A stretch of DNA of 64,000 bases from contig CACCZR010000003.1 in the NCBI GenBank assembly GCA_902550555.1, positions 1-64,000 of the forward strand, in the 5' to 3' direction. Positions 9,232 to 18,703 of this stretch are shown piece after piece. The DNA comes from an uncultured SAR116 cluster alpha proteobacterium (GTDB lineage: Bacteria > Pseudomonadota > Alphaproteobacteria > Puniceispirillales > Marisalimonadaceae). Position 1 is the first letter of the stretch, and every line of letters starts with the position of its first letter. Position numbers and translations under genes: made by a program. Below the pieces are notes generated by a model. The model was given only the letters and a program-made list of their open reading frames with translations, had not been told where the DNA came from and did no database searches.

Positions 9232-9915
9232 TCATAAATTATATTTTCTAATTGCCCATTTAACAATATCTATGTCATTTATATCATCTATTTCAAAATT
9301 TGTAATTTCATCCATTATAAATGGAACTATTTTTTGCCCTAATCTATTTTTTGTTTTAATTAAATTATTTATATTGGTAATATAAATAGAACCTGTTTCC
9401 ATGAATTGATTTGAAAACTCTTGCGTTCTCGGTCTATTTCTATAATCATAGTTTATTGAAACAAGTTTTTCATTTCTAATTTCCCAATGAAATCTCTTAT
9501 GTTTTACTACTGACATAAGTGAATCAAATCTATTCTTTGCAAATGATTTGATAGCATTATCTATATCATCAGAATTTCTAATTGGAGATGTACATTGAAG
9601 CATCATAACAGCATCAAAATCAAAATAAAATTTTTTTATAAATTTCACAGCATGTATGAGCACCTCTTCACTTGTTGATGTATCTTTAGAAAGAGATACT
9701 GGTCTATTAATTATCTTGCAATCATTCAGTTTTGCATAATCTAAAATTTTTTTATCATCACTAGACACAAAAAAATCCGTCAATAACTTAGATTTTTTTG
9801 CCTGATCAATTGTATATTGTATTAATGGTTTATCGAAAATTGGATATAGGTTTTTATTATGAATTCTTTTAGATCCACCTCTGGCGGGTATAATTGCAAC
9901 AATTTTATTTACCAT
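9232..9915 (-). CDS. neuA: CMP-nonulosonate (acylneuraminate) cytidylyltransferase
   Basis: 227 aa, normal length for the single-domain NeuA/PseF/LegF family that joins CTP and a nine-carbon sugar acid to give a CMP-sugar. The nucleotide-binding motif IPARGGSKRIHNKN (8-21) is intact, with the LQCTSPIR block near 106-113 and the RPRTQ and ETGSIYI segments near 158-175 that shape the sugar site. It contrasts with the degenerate copy fused to GT2 at 0.2-1.6 kb, so this is likely the working enzyme. The HAD phosphatase gene is six bases upstream and the neuB-like gene is about 2 kb downstream on the same strand. Which ulosonate it activates is not determinable. Confidence 0.9.
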   Translation of the reverse strand: MVNKIVAIIPARGGSKRIHNKNLYPIFDKPLIQYTIDQAKKSKLLTDFFVSSDDKKILDYAKLNDCKIINRPVSLSKDTSTSEEVLIHAVKFIKKFYFDFDAVMMLQCTSPIRNSDDIDNAIKSFAKNRFDSLMSVVKHKRFHWEIRNEKLVSINYDYRNRPRTQEFSNQFMETGSIYITNINNLIKTKNRLGQKIVPFIMDEITNFEIDDINDIDIVKWAIRKYNL

Positions 9916-9921
9916 AATTAA

Positions 9922-10548
9922 TTATATCAAATCAATAATTTCATAAAAGTTATTAATAATATATGAAGGTTTTTTTTTAAATTTTGAAAAAGAATTCTCT
10001 AGTGCTATAAAATCACAATTAATACTTTCAGCACAATATCTATCACTTTCACCATCACCTATAATTAAGACTTCACTTTCTTTTATAGAGAATTTTTTCA
10101 TAGCGAGTTTAAGATTTGTAACTTTTGAATTTGGCCTTCCATAAAAATCGTGGATATCTTTTTTGAAATCCATACAATTGATTATTTTTTTTAACGGTTG
10201 AATTGGAGTTGCTGAATTAATGATATTAATTTTATTTTTATCATTTGCTTTTTTCAAAAACTTTTTAACACCGCTAATAGTTTTCGCATTAATTATTTCA
10301 GTATGACATAGCGTGTCATATTTTTGCAGAATGGTATTATAATCTAAATTTTTTTCTTTATCACATAATTCCTGGAATATTCCATATCTATCTAGATTAT
10401 TATTTTTTTTTGTTATATCTTTTAATTTGATTAACAAATTCTCATTGTTACAAAGCACTTTTTGATATGCAGAATTTTTTATTTCATTAGAATGAACAAT
10501 GGTGCCATCAAAATCATAATTAAATAGTTTTTTTTCAAATAAATTCAT
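9922..10548 (-). CDS. HAD-superfamily phosphatase, candidate nonulosonate-9-phosphate phosphatase
   Basis: 208 aa. HAD motif I is YDFDGT (11-16; Asp12 nucleophile, Asp14 acid/base), motif II is the serine/threonine of INSATP near 115, the basic motif-III lysine is likely in the RPNSKVTNLK stretch, and motif IV is IGDGESD (about 163-169). The insert after motif I is helical, as in phosphoglycolate-phosphatase-like (subclass I) enzymes. Six bases separate it from the neuA-type gene. By position it could dephosphorylate a 9-phosphate ulosonate made by the NeuB-like enzyme, as the NANP or KdsC step does in related pathways. That substrate is inference; the HAD family assignment is firm. Confidence 0.8.
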   Translation of the reverse strand: MNLFEKKLFNYDFDGTIVHSNEIKNSAYQKVLCNNENLLIKLKDITKKNNNLDRYGIFQELCDKEKNLDYNTILQKYDTLCHTEIINAKTISGVKKFLKKANDKNKINIINSATPIQPLKKIINCMDFKKDIHDFYGRPNSKVTNLKLAMKKFSIKESEVLIIGDGESDRYCAESINCDFIALENSFSKFKKKPSYIINNFYEIIDLI

Positions 10549-10562
10549 TATTCACAATTTTA

Positions 10563-11879
10563 TTATATAGTTTTTTTATTGCTTATTGAATTAGCAATAC
10601 CCCACCCAACAACTAGCCAAATATACCTTTGATAGATTAATTCTGTTCCCAATGAAGCTCCTATAAAAAATACTAATATAAGAATACTAGCATTTGACAT
10701 TTGAGAAAATTTTTCAGATTTCTTTTTTAAGAGCAAATTAATGCAATAAATAAAAAATCCTGAAAATAAAAATAAACCCACTAAACCCATCTCAGTTAAG
10801 ATCCATAAAGCCGAATTATGTATTGTTAATTTGTTTGAAGTTTTCGAAACTTCCTCTAAATAGCTTCCAAGACCAATTCCAAAAATTGGTCTTTCTTTCC
10901 ATAATGAAATTGCCTTAAATGTACTTTCAATTCTGTGATTAACACCTACTTCATTTAATTTATTCTCATGTAATGTAATGATATAGTTGGGCACATGATT
11001 TTCACGTTTGTATTTTTCAAAATCATGCATAATCTTTTCATTGGAAAAATTTGTAGCTGTTGTTACTAAATAATATTTAATTAATAGACCATTCACAGTT
11101 GCGTAGACTAAAACTAAAGATATTAATAAAATTTTAAATATTTTTTTTAACTCTATCAACCTTACAAAAATTAAAAAAAATAACACAAACAAATAACCTA
11201 AAACTACACTTTTAGAACCAGAAAACAGGGAAAAAGATAAAATGAATGAAAGAAAAATTATATCTTTATTTTTGGAAAAAATTTCTTTATGACTGCTAAA
11301 TGTAAAATATAAAATAAATATAATTGATGTAAGAACCCCATAAGCATTCGGGTTTTGAGATAAACCCTGCATTCTTTGATAGTCGTTTTTAATAAATCCA
11401 AAATAATATCCAAAATAACTAAAATAATCATAAAAACCAATTATTAGACAAGAGACGACTAAAAACTTTAAAAAAACAATTTCTAAATTTCTTTTATAGT
11501 TTGCAAACATAACACCACTATAAAAATATAATAGTAATACAAACCACCCTACAAATTTATTAAAAAAGGCCCATTTAGAAAAATTATTAGAGTAAAAGTA
11601 TCCGTTTATAAGCTCAAAGAAAAGATACAACGATAAGATTAATAAAGCGTAATTGACCTTATGTGATGATAAAGTAATAAAATTATATTCTTTATTTAAT
11701 ATAAAACGCATAAAAATCATAATAATTATAGGTAAAATAAAATCTGACAGTGAAACTCTTATTTCAGATCCAAAAACATTTATATTATTAAAAATTTGTA
11801 GCGAAAAGGTAAAAAATATTAATGCAAAATAAATAACATAATCTTTTAAACTAAAAATATTTTTAGATGTAGAATTCAT
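10563..11879 (-). CDS. O-antigen polymerase/ligase (Wzy or WaaL family) membrane protein
   Basis: 438 aa, hydrophobic throughout with about eleven or twelve predicted membrane helices. A large periplasmic loop lies around residues 280-345, followed by RPIFGIGLGSYLEEV and HNSALWILTEMGLVG. That G-x-G-x(3) then H-N pattern in the last third is characteristic of the Wzy_C/O-antigen ligase family. In the inner membrane such proteins polymerise or transfer lipid-linked repeat units. It overlaps the upstream tandem glycosyltransferase gene by four bases. Being inside the cluster with Wzx, the polymerase (Wzy) role is favoured; a second family member at 31.2 kb is the better ligase candidate. Sequence alone cannot separate the two. 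Confidence 0.82.
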   Translation of the reverse strand: MNSTSKNIFSLKDYVIYFALIFFTFSLQIFNNINVFGSEIRVSLSDFILPIIIMIFMRFILNKEYNFITLSSHKVNYALLILSLYLFFELINGYFYSNNFSKWAFFNKFVGWFVLLLYFYSGVMFANYKRNLEIVFLKFLVVSCLIIGFYDYFSYFGYYFGFIKNDYQRMQGLSQNPNAYGVLTSIIFILYFTFSSHKEIFSKNKDIIFLSFILSFSLFSGSKSVVLGYLFVLFFLIFVRLIELKKIFKILLISLVLVYATVNGLLIKYYLVTTATNFSNEKIMHDFEKYKRENHVPNYIITLHENKLNEVGVNHRIESTFKAISLWKERPIFGIGLGSYLEEVSKTSNKLTIHNSALWILTEMGLVGLFLFSGFFIYCINLLLKKKSEKFSQMSNASILILVFFIGASLGTELIYQRYIWLVVGWGIANSISNKKTI

Positions 11880-14245
11880 AATTCATTTATTTTTTTATAA
11901 GCTAAATTATATTCATCTATTGTATTCTTAAAATTAAATTTAGACCAAACTCGTTTTAATGCGTTGTTCCCAAGAAAATTTCTCAATTTTTTATCATTAA
12001 TTAACATTAATAGAGCTTTGGCTAATTCTTGAGGTGCTTCTTTATTTACAATTAATCCAGAATGTCCATGTTTTATAGCTTCTATGTTTCCCCCAACATT
12101 AGTCACAATTGATGGTATACCAAAACTCATTGCTTCTAACAAACTATTTGAAAAACCTTCTTCATGAGAGGGTAAAACAAAAATATCACTAATTTTCCAA
12201 AGATATTGAACTTCAAGAACAGGTCCTAAAAATCGTATATTTTTGTTTATGTCAAGTTTGTAAGAAATATTTGATAATTCATTTAACATTCCATCATCTC
12301 TACCAACAAATATTAATTCCCAAGGAACTTTAATTTTATCTTTAATGAGTGATATTGCTTCAAGCAAATCTTTATGTCCTTTATATTTTACAAGATTTGA
12401 CACGACTATTATCTTTAATGTAGATGAAGTAAGTTTTAGTTTTTTTATAAAACTTGTATTATAGGCATGGTTAGACTTATCAATGCCATTATAAATTAAT
12501 TCAATTTTTTCTTTTGACAACCCCTCTGAAATAAGATCCTTGTAAACTGCTTTTGAATTTGCAATTACTAATTTCATTTTTTTATGTAGAAAAATTTCAA
12601 CAAATTTTAATAATTTTCTTTTTGATTGATATAGATTCAAACTTCTTCTACTCATGATCATATATTTATGGTTAGTAAGTACCCCGCATAACCCCCCGAT
12701 AATATAAGGTTCAGGTAGATAAAAATGAAATATTGATGTTTTTTTGTTCTTTATCAATTTGTATAATCTTAAAAAACTGAAGATGAAACTTGGGATTATC
12801 TTAGTATTTGTTTTTGGTTTTAAAATTTCTATTTCATTATTTGTAAACATTTTTTCTAAAACACCTCCCCCATTTAATACCACAACCTTTACCCTAAAAT
12901 TTTTCTTTAACTCAGGTAAAATTTTTAATAGATGTTTTTCTGTACCACCAACATCTAATTTTTTTGTAATAAAAATTATTTCTTTCTTTGAATAATTTTC
13001 TAATAATGGAATAACTTTTTTAAATTGATCTATTCTAGATAAACCTGTTAGAGCGTTTTTATTCAAATTATTTAATCTACCATTTTTAATTTTATGCTTT
13101 ATCAGCTTTTCTAATCTTTGTTCTATTGAATGTACATCAGCACAAATGTAACCTAATTTTCTTTTTCTAATTAAATCCGCAGCAACAGATTTTTTTGGAC
13201 CAAGTAATAAAATCGGTCTGCGTGATCCAATATATTCAAATAGTTTTCCTGAATATACTCCTAACTCGTTTTTTGAATTCCATAATAATAAAAGCAATAA
13301 ATCAGAGTTCTGCTGAATTTTGAGCGAGTTAGTATATGATATTTCATTATGTATTTTAACAACTGATTGTAAGTTGAAATTGTGAATACTATTTTGTAAA
13401 AAAGATAAATTTCTTCCATAAAAATTTAGTTGAATATTATATTTTTCTTTTAATCTTGATATTGCTTTAAAAATAGGTGTAGGATCTCTTTTTCCTTGAT
13501 ATAGATTTCCTGTATGTGAAATAATAAATTTATTTTTATGAAATTTTCTTGTTGGTAAATAATCATGTTTATCAAATCCATTTTGAACAATACTAACTTG
13601 ACTATTAAATTTGTTTAAAAGAATTTGTTTAAGAGGAGTTGACACGGTAACGAGGAATTCGGCAGTTGATAAGGTTTTTTTTTCCAAATATAAATCACAT
13701 ATTTTTCTCCAAAATGGATGTCTTATATAATGGTTGTCAACCCACAAATCCCTGAGTTCTGCAACCCATGGAATGTCATATTTATTAGATAATTTTTTTG
13801 CTATTAATAACGCAGTTATTGGCCAAGCACTAGCATAAATAATATTAGGTTTCCAATCATTTTCAATTATCTCTATCCCTTTTTTAACAGCAGGAAAATA
13901 CCAAAAACCATGCCTATCAGGCCAAAAAACTAAACTTTTTACAATATTTTCTAAATATAATTTAAAACCATTTATTACTGTATTTTGTTTATTATTTTTT
14001 TTATATTTAATTTTAAAAAAATTAGAAATTTTATTTTTTAAAACAAAAAAATCAAACCAATCCGTTTCATTGACCAAGTTTCTTTTAACTTCTATTTTAA
14101 GTGTTTTTTTTAAATCATAATGTCTAGAAGATAATATTTTTACTTCATGACCATTTTGAATTAAAAATTTTGCAAATTTACCTAGCCTAACAGAACCAAT
14201 TGCGTTATAAGGCGGAAAATATGATGATATAATTAAAATTTTCAC
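11876..14245 (-). CDS. Tandem GT4-GT4 glycosyltransferase fusion
   Basis: 789 aa made of two complete GT-B glycosyltransferases. The first (about 1-415) begins MKILIISSYFPPYNAIGSVR, has ELRDLWVDNH near 161 and HTGNLYQGKRDP near 246, but its donor motif is altered (LGVYSGKLFEYIGSRRP near 325). The second (about 418-789) begins IIFITKKLDVGGTEKHLLK, has the IMSRRS block near 540 and a full EX7E motif, EEGFSNSLLEAMSFG, near 696. Two fused transferases can add successive sugars without release. It overlaps the polymerase gene by four bases and lies one base from the WbpI-like epimerase. Both halves are read in one open frame with no internal stop, so this is a real fusion, not a track artefact. 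Confidence 0.85.
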   Translation of the reverse strand: MKILIISSYFPPYNAIGSVRLGKFAKFLIQNGHEVKILSSRHYDLKKTLKIEVKRNLVNETDWFDFFVLKNKISNFFKIKYKKNNKQNTVINGFKLYLENIVKSLVFWPDRHGFWYFPAVKKGIEIIENDWKPNIIYASAWPITALLIAKKLSNKYDIPWVAELRDLWVDNHYIRHPFWRKICDLYLEKKTLSTAEFLVTVSTPLKQILLNKFNSQVSIVQNGFDKHDYLPTRKFHKNKFIISHTGNLYQGKRDPTPIFKAISRLKEKYNIQLNFYGRNLSFLQNSIHNFNLQSVVKIHNEISYTNSLKIQQNSDLLLLLLWNSKNELGVYSGKLFEYIGSRRPILLLGPKKSVAADLIRKRKLGYICADVHSIEQRLEKLIKHKIKNGRLNNLNKNALTGLSRIDQFKKVIPLLENYSKKEIIFITKKLDVGGTEKHLLKILPELKKNFRVKVVVLNGGGVLEKMFTNNEIEILKPKTNTKIIPSFIFSFLRLYKLIKNKKTSIFHFYLPEPYIIGGLCGVLTNHKYMIMSRRSLNLYQSKRKLLKFVEIFLHKKMKLVIANSKAVYKDLISEGLSKEKIELIYNGIDKSNHAYNTSFIKKLKLTSSTLKIIVVSNLVKYKGHKDLLEAISLIKDKIKVPWELIFVGRDDGMLNELSNISYKLDINKNIRFLGPVLEVQYLWKISDIFVLPSHEEGFSNSLLEAMSFGIPSIVTNVGGNIEAIKHGHSGLIVNKEAPQELAKALLMLINDKKLRNFLGNNALKRVWSKFNFKNTIDEYNLAYKKINEL

Positions 14246-14246
14246 C

Positions 14247-15323
14247 TTAACTCAAACTTTCCATAAAATTAGCAATTTTTTTGGCTGCTTTCCCGTCCCC
14301 AAAAATAATATTTTTATTCTTTATTTTATGATCAAAAAATTTTTCATAAGCCATGCAAATATCTTTTGGCCTAACTAGGACTGAACTTTTTTGTTTTAAA
14401 ATTTCAATCCACTCTGTTTCTTTTCTAATAATTATTGAAAATCTTTTTAAAAAATAAGCTTCCCTTTGGACACCTCCAGAATCGGTGATTATCATTTTAG
14501 AGTTTTTAATAGCACACAATGTATCTATATATCCTAATGGAGAAATCATTTTGAAATTAATGTTTTCTATAAATTTAATATTAAGAACTTGCATCAATCT
14601 TTTTGTTCTAGGATGGATAGGAAATATGATTTTGATTTTTTTCGATAATTTCAATATTGATTCTAAAATTTCATTTAAAGTATCTTTATTTATGTTTTCC
14701 TGTCTATGAATTGTTAAAAGTATAAATTTATTTTTGTTTAAATTATATTTTTTCAAGAATAATTCTGAACAGATTTTATTTGAATATTTTTTTGATGCAT
14801 CAAGCAATAAATCACCATAGTTTTTAATTTTTCTAGCTTTAAATCCTTCTTTAATTAGATTTAACTTTGCGTTATTTGTTGGAACAAACAAATATTCTGA
14901 CAAGTGATCTGTAACAATTCTATTTCTTTCTTCTTGCATATTTTTATTAAAACTCCTCAACCCCGATTCAATATGACAAATCTTTGTTTTATTAATGCTA
15001 GCTGCTAGGGCTGCACAGAACGTTGAGTTTGTATCACCATACACAATGATATAATCTGGGGTTAATTCTTGAATTACTTGATCTATTTTTTGGATCATTA
15101 TACTTATTTGAGTGGTTTGATTACTATGACGAATATTTAAATTTATATCAGGTTCAATGATTCCAAATTCTTCATAAAAAATTTTAGACATTTCATAATC
15201 ATAATGTTGACCGGTATCTACAATAGTTTCTTTGATATTTTTATTTTTTTTTAATTCACAAGATAAAATGTTTGATTTAATAATTTGTGGTCTCGTTCCA
15301 ATTATTGTTAGTATGTTCAACAT
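14247..15323 (-). CDS. wbpI: UDP-N-acetylglucosamine 2-epimerase family, WbpI-like
   Basis: 358 aa non-hydrolysing 2-epimerase. Visible landmarks are ILTIIGTRPQIIK at the start, the VDTGQHYDYEMS block near 36, VYGDTNST near 93-100, HIESGLRSF near 116 and TDSGGVQREA near 275. The SEYLFVP and GYIDTL segments match WbpI, which converts UDP-2,3-diacetamido-glucuronate to the mannuronate epimer, better than WecB, though the fold is shared. Neighbours WbpD, WbpB and a UDP-HexNAc 6-dehydrogenase support this. The enzyme is cytoplasmic. WecB-type activity on UDP-GlcNAc is the alternative. It has a one-base gap to the downstream gene and none to the upstream asnB. Confidence 0.87.
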   Translation of the reverse strand: MLNILTIIGTRPQIIKSNILSCELKKNKNIKETIVDTGQHYDYEMSKIFYEEFGIIEPDINLNIRHSNQTTQISIMIQKIDQVIQELTPDYIIVYGDTNSTFCAALAASINKTKICHIESGLRSFNKNMQEERNRIVTDHLSEYLFVPTNNAKLNLIKEGFKARKIKNYGDLLLDASKKYSNKICSELFLKKYNLNKNKFILLTIHRQENINKDTLNEILESILKLSKKIKIIFPIHPRTKRLMQVLNIKFIENINFKMISPLGYIDTLCAIKNSKMIITDSGGVQREAYFLKRFSIIIRKETEWIEILKQKSSVLVRPKDICMAYEKFFDHKIKNKNIIFGDGKAAKKIANFMESLS

Positions 15324-17228
15324 CTACGTAAACTTGACATTAAATTCATCCGCCCATATGGATAGATTAATATGTCTCCATAATTGATTATTTGTTAATT
15401 TGTTATTTTTTTCTATTTTTATAAATTCCGATGAAAGATTTTTGTGATTAATCATTGGCAAAACATCAAATGTTAGATTTTTCATTTTTTTCATCCATTC
15501 TGGAGAATAAGTCATCCATTCCGTTTCTGGAACAGCAAAACCTATTTTATCTCTTCTATTCAAAATTTTTTCAGGTACTATATCCCTCATTGCAAATCTT
15601 AATATACTTTTTGATATTTTGTTGTCATCAATTAAATAACTTTCTGGCAATGACAAAACAAATTCTAAAATATCCTTAGATAAAAATGGAACCCTACTTT
15701 CTACTGAATGATACATTGAGTTTTTATCTAAATACCTGAGTAAGGAAGGTAAGCTTAAATCAAAAATTGAATCTATTAATTTGTTATGTAATGTAGCTTT
15801 TTGATTATTTTTTAATTTATCAAAACTTAAAACACCTCTGTCTTCAAACCATGGTTTATCTGTAATATTTGAAGAATTATTTATTTTAAATAAGTCTTGA
15901 AGATACAGTGAAATTTTTGGTGGCAAGAGCATACCGATTACTCTCATAAAAAATTTAGGATTTTCATTAAAAATCCATTTTAATTTTGAAAAGTCTCCAC
16001 TCATAATACTAGAAATAAACCTAGTTGCAAGGAATGTTGGATATCCGGCAAACATTTCATCAGCACCTTGACCATCCAAATTAACTTTAATGTTTTTTTT
16101 ATGAATGTTTTTATAAACTTCATGTTGAGCAAAAATCCCTGTAGTTGCAAAAGGTTCCTCTTGTGCCTTCACAACTGTTCTAGCTATTTTAACAAAATCT
16201 ACACTTTCTATAAAAATTTTATTTAACTTCAAGTTGAAATGTTTTGCTAAATAATCTATCCAAACTTCTTCACTTTGAGATTTAGTTTTGTTTATATAAC
16301 TAAAAAGTTCTATATTTTCTTTATACCCAAGATATATGATAGTACTAAGAATCGATGATGAATCTATTCCACCTGATAAAGTAAGTGCAAGAGGTACATC
16401 ACTTCTTAAATGCTGTTTAACTGATGTTAAAAATAACTCTTTCATTTTGGCTGAAGCTGAGTTTAGAGATAAGTTCTCTTTATCTACATTCAAAGTCCAA
16501 TATTTTTGAATTCTCCTTTTTTCTAAAGTGTCTATATCAAATTCATATAATTGACCTGGAGTAATTCTATTGATTTCTGAAAAAAAAGTTGCATTAAATC
16601 TATCTGTGTGACCAAACTTTAAAAATTGAAAAATAGTATTTAAATTTGGTTTTCGAAAATCATTACATATTTCAAGCAAGGGAGAAATTTCAGAAGAAAA
16701 AAAAATTCCTTTTTCATTTTGTGCCCAGTATAAAGGTTTTATCCCAAATATATCTCTGACCAAATAAAGTTTTTTTAACCTAAGGTCTATTAATGAAAAC
16801 GCAAACATACCATTAAAAAGTTTTAAACAATTTTGACCCCAATGCTGCCATGCTTTTATTAAAACCTCTGTATCTGATTCAGACTTAAAATTGTAATTTA
16901 ATTTGATTAGCTTTTGCTTTATTTCTAAAAAGTTATAAATTTCTCCATTGTACGCCAATGCAAAACGTCCATCTTCAGAGACCATTGGCTGTGATCCATT
17001 GTCAGAAAGATCTAAAATTGACAATCTAGTATGCCATAATAGTATTTTAAAATTATCTAAATTATTTAAATTTTTGTCTATTTTTTTTACAAATGTCGAA
17101 CTCTCATTCCATACAACACAACCTAAACCATCTGGCCCTCTATGGTTCAAAAAATGTTTGATTTTATTTATAAAAATTTCATTTTTATTATAGCCTTTAT
17201 TTAATAACATTCCAAATAGACCACACAT
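15324..17228 (-). CDS. asnB: Asparagine synthase-like amidotransferase of the polysaccharide cluster (second copy)
   Basis: 634 aa. Cys2 (MCGLFG) is the glutaminase nucleophile; NGEIYN is near 94-99; the ATP PP-loop SGGIDSS is at 285-291; LDGQGADEMFAGYP near 380 is the synthetase-site block. It is only moderately similar to the first copy and has its own insertions, so the two were probably not recently duplicated. The gene abuts wbpI with no gap. As in P. aeruginosa, where ManNAc3NAc-uronate or GalNAc-uronate residues are amidated, it probably amidates an aminouronic acid. Which of the two copies acts on which sugar is unknown. Confidence 0.87.
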   Translation of the reverse strand: MCGLFGMLLNKGYNKNEIFINKIKHFLNHRGPDGLGCVVWNESSTFVKKIDKNLNNLDNFKILLWHTRLSILDLSDNGSQPMVSEDGRFALAYNGEIYNFLEIKQKLIKLNYNFKSESDTEVLIKAWQHWGQNCLKLFNGMFAFSLIDLRLKKLYLVRDIFGIKPLYWAQNEKGIFFSSEISPLLEICNDFRKPNLNTIFQFLKFGHTDRFNATFFSEINRITPGQLYEFDIDTLEKRRIQKYWTLNVDKENLSLNSASAKMKELFLTSVKQHLRSDVPLALTLSGGIDSSSILSTIIYLGYKENIELFSYINKTKSQSEEVWIDYLAKHFNLKLNKIFIESVDFVKIARTVVKAQEEPFATTGIFAQHEVYKNIHKKNIKVNLDGQGADEMFAGYPTFLATRFISSIMSGDFSKLKWIFNENPKFFMRVIGMLLPPKISLYLQDLFKINNSSNITDKPWFEDRGVLSFDKLKNNQKATLHNKLIDSIFDLSLPSLLRYLDKNSMYHSVESRVPFLSKDILEFVLSLPESYLIDDNKISKSILRFAMRDIVPEKILNRRDKIGFAVPETEWMTYSPEWMKKMKNLTFDVLPMINHKNLSSEFIKIEKNNKLTNNQLWRHINLSIWADEFNVKFT

Positions 17229-17272
17229 TGAATACCTTTTTTTTATAAAGTTGAATAATGATTTTCATAATT

Positions 17273-18694
17273 TTAGGACAGTTTTGGTAGAAATTTTAAT
17301 TGTCTAAACTTTACTAATATCAGAACTAAAATAATATATGAAAAATACATAACATAAGTAAACCAATTAGTTTCATTAATCATAAAATAAATTAAAGCAA
17401 CTGAGAATACATTTACAATAATAATACTACCTAAACAAGGTTTACAAATACTAATAACTTTTAAATTTAATAAATGACTTTGTTTTATAACTACATATAA
17501 ATAAGACAAAAAAGTAGCTAAAGATATATAAACAAAATCAAAATTAACAAAAAATATAAGAATTAATGCTAGTTTAAAAATTAACATTTTTACTAATAAT
17601 TTAGAATATTTCTTAACAATATTTTTTTTTGCATAAGCGATTGGTTCTAAAAAGGTAAAGATGAACTGAAAACCGATAGAACTGATCAAAATTAAAATAA
17701 TTAACCTTGCATCTTTAAAAGCATAAGGTAAATAATTTAAAAGAATATAGTTAAAAAGAAATAATCCCAATGGTAAAAATAAGTTAAAAATTAAACAAAT
17801 TGATATAATATTATAATAATATTTATTTTTATCTTTTAGGTTTTTTTTGTTAGTAAAATCTATCACTTTTGGAGCTATGACTATTGATAAAGATGTAAAT
17901 AAGCCGTTAGTTATTAAAACAAATGAATAAGACCAAGCAAAAATACCGGATGATCCTTCATCAAAGAAAAATCTTATCAACCAAATATCAATCCAGTTAA
18001 ATAAAAGTAATGATATTGTACTAATTGGAATATATGATGAATATTTAAAAAGATTTGTTAATTCATTTTTACAAAATTTTAAATTCAATAGATCATTTTT
18101 AGGCGCTTCAATGAATAAAAACATAAAAGAAATAAAATAGCCTATAATTGTAAAAAAAATCAAAATAGTCCAATCGTCGTAAAAATTATAATATAACAAA
18201 ATCAGTGCTAAAATTTGAAAAAATCTTTGAACTATAGGAGAAATACTATATGAAAAAAATTTTCCATACACTTGCGTATATGTTGTAAAAATATCAACCA
18301 ACGGGAAAGTTAAAATTCCAAAGATTAATGAATATTTTAAAACATCAATTTCTAAATTAAAAAACTTAGCAAAACTGGGCGATAAAAATATAATAATTAT
18401 AACTAGACATATAAACAAAATTATATGAACAATAATTCTTGCGGTTAAAATAGTATTTAAGTTTCCTGCTTTAGATAATGATTTTCTTCCATAATTTAAT
18501 AAATATTGATTAGGCCAAGATAATATAGAAATAGAAATTATTTGAATAAATGAAAAAATTAAAATGAAATTAGCATATTCATTTGGTTTTAATACCAATA
18601 GAACATTAAAGGCAAATATTATTGCTAAACTCAAAGCTATAATTCTAAATAAACCAACTTTAATTAAATTTGGTTTAAAATTAATATCGTCCAT
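17273..18694 (-). CDS. Wzx-type polysaccharide flippase
   Basis: 473 aa with about twelve to fourteen hydrophobic segments spread evenly along the chain, few charged residues in the helices and no signal peptide beyond the first helix. The layout (amphipathic start, then pairs of helices, with SWPNQYLLNYGRKS near 58) fits the oligosaccharide flippase branch of the MOP superfamily, which moves lipid-linked repeats across the inner membrane. It lies between asnB and wbpD in the cluster and is the only flippase candidate. A 44-base gap to asnB is the largest spacing within this part of the unit and shows no clear terminator or promoter. Confidence 0.8.
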   Translation of the reverse strand: MDDINFKPNLIKVGLFRIIALSLAIIFAFNVLLVLKPNEYANFILIFSFIQIISISILSWPNQYLLNYGRKSLSKAGNLNTILTARIIVHIILFICLVIIIIFLSPSFAKFFNLEIDVLKYSLIFGILTFPLVDIFTTYTQVYGKFFSYSISPIVQRFFQILALILLYYNFYDDWTILIFFTIIGYFISFMFLFIEAPKNDLLNLKFCKNELTNLFKYSSYIPISTISLLLFNWIDIWLIRFFFDEGSSGIFAWSYSFVLITNGLFTSLSIVIAPKVIDFTNKKNLKDKNKYYYNIISICLIFNLFLPLGLFLFNYILLNYLPYAFKDARLIILILISSIGFQFIFTFLEPIAYAKKNIVKKYSKLLVKMLIFKLALILIFFVNFDFVYISLATFLSYLYVVIKQSHLLNLKVISICKPCLGSIIIVNVFSVALIYFMINETNWFTYVMYFSYIILVLILVKFRQLKFLPKLS

Positions 18695-18703
18695 GAATAT
18701 GCT

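Noticed and set aside
14247..15323. Reading this epimerase as NeuC (sialic-acid precursor enzyme)
   Set aside because: Its blocks fit the non-hydrolysing WbpI/WecB type, and neighbours belong to the aminouronate path.
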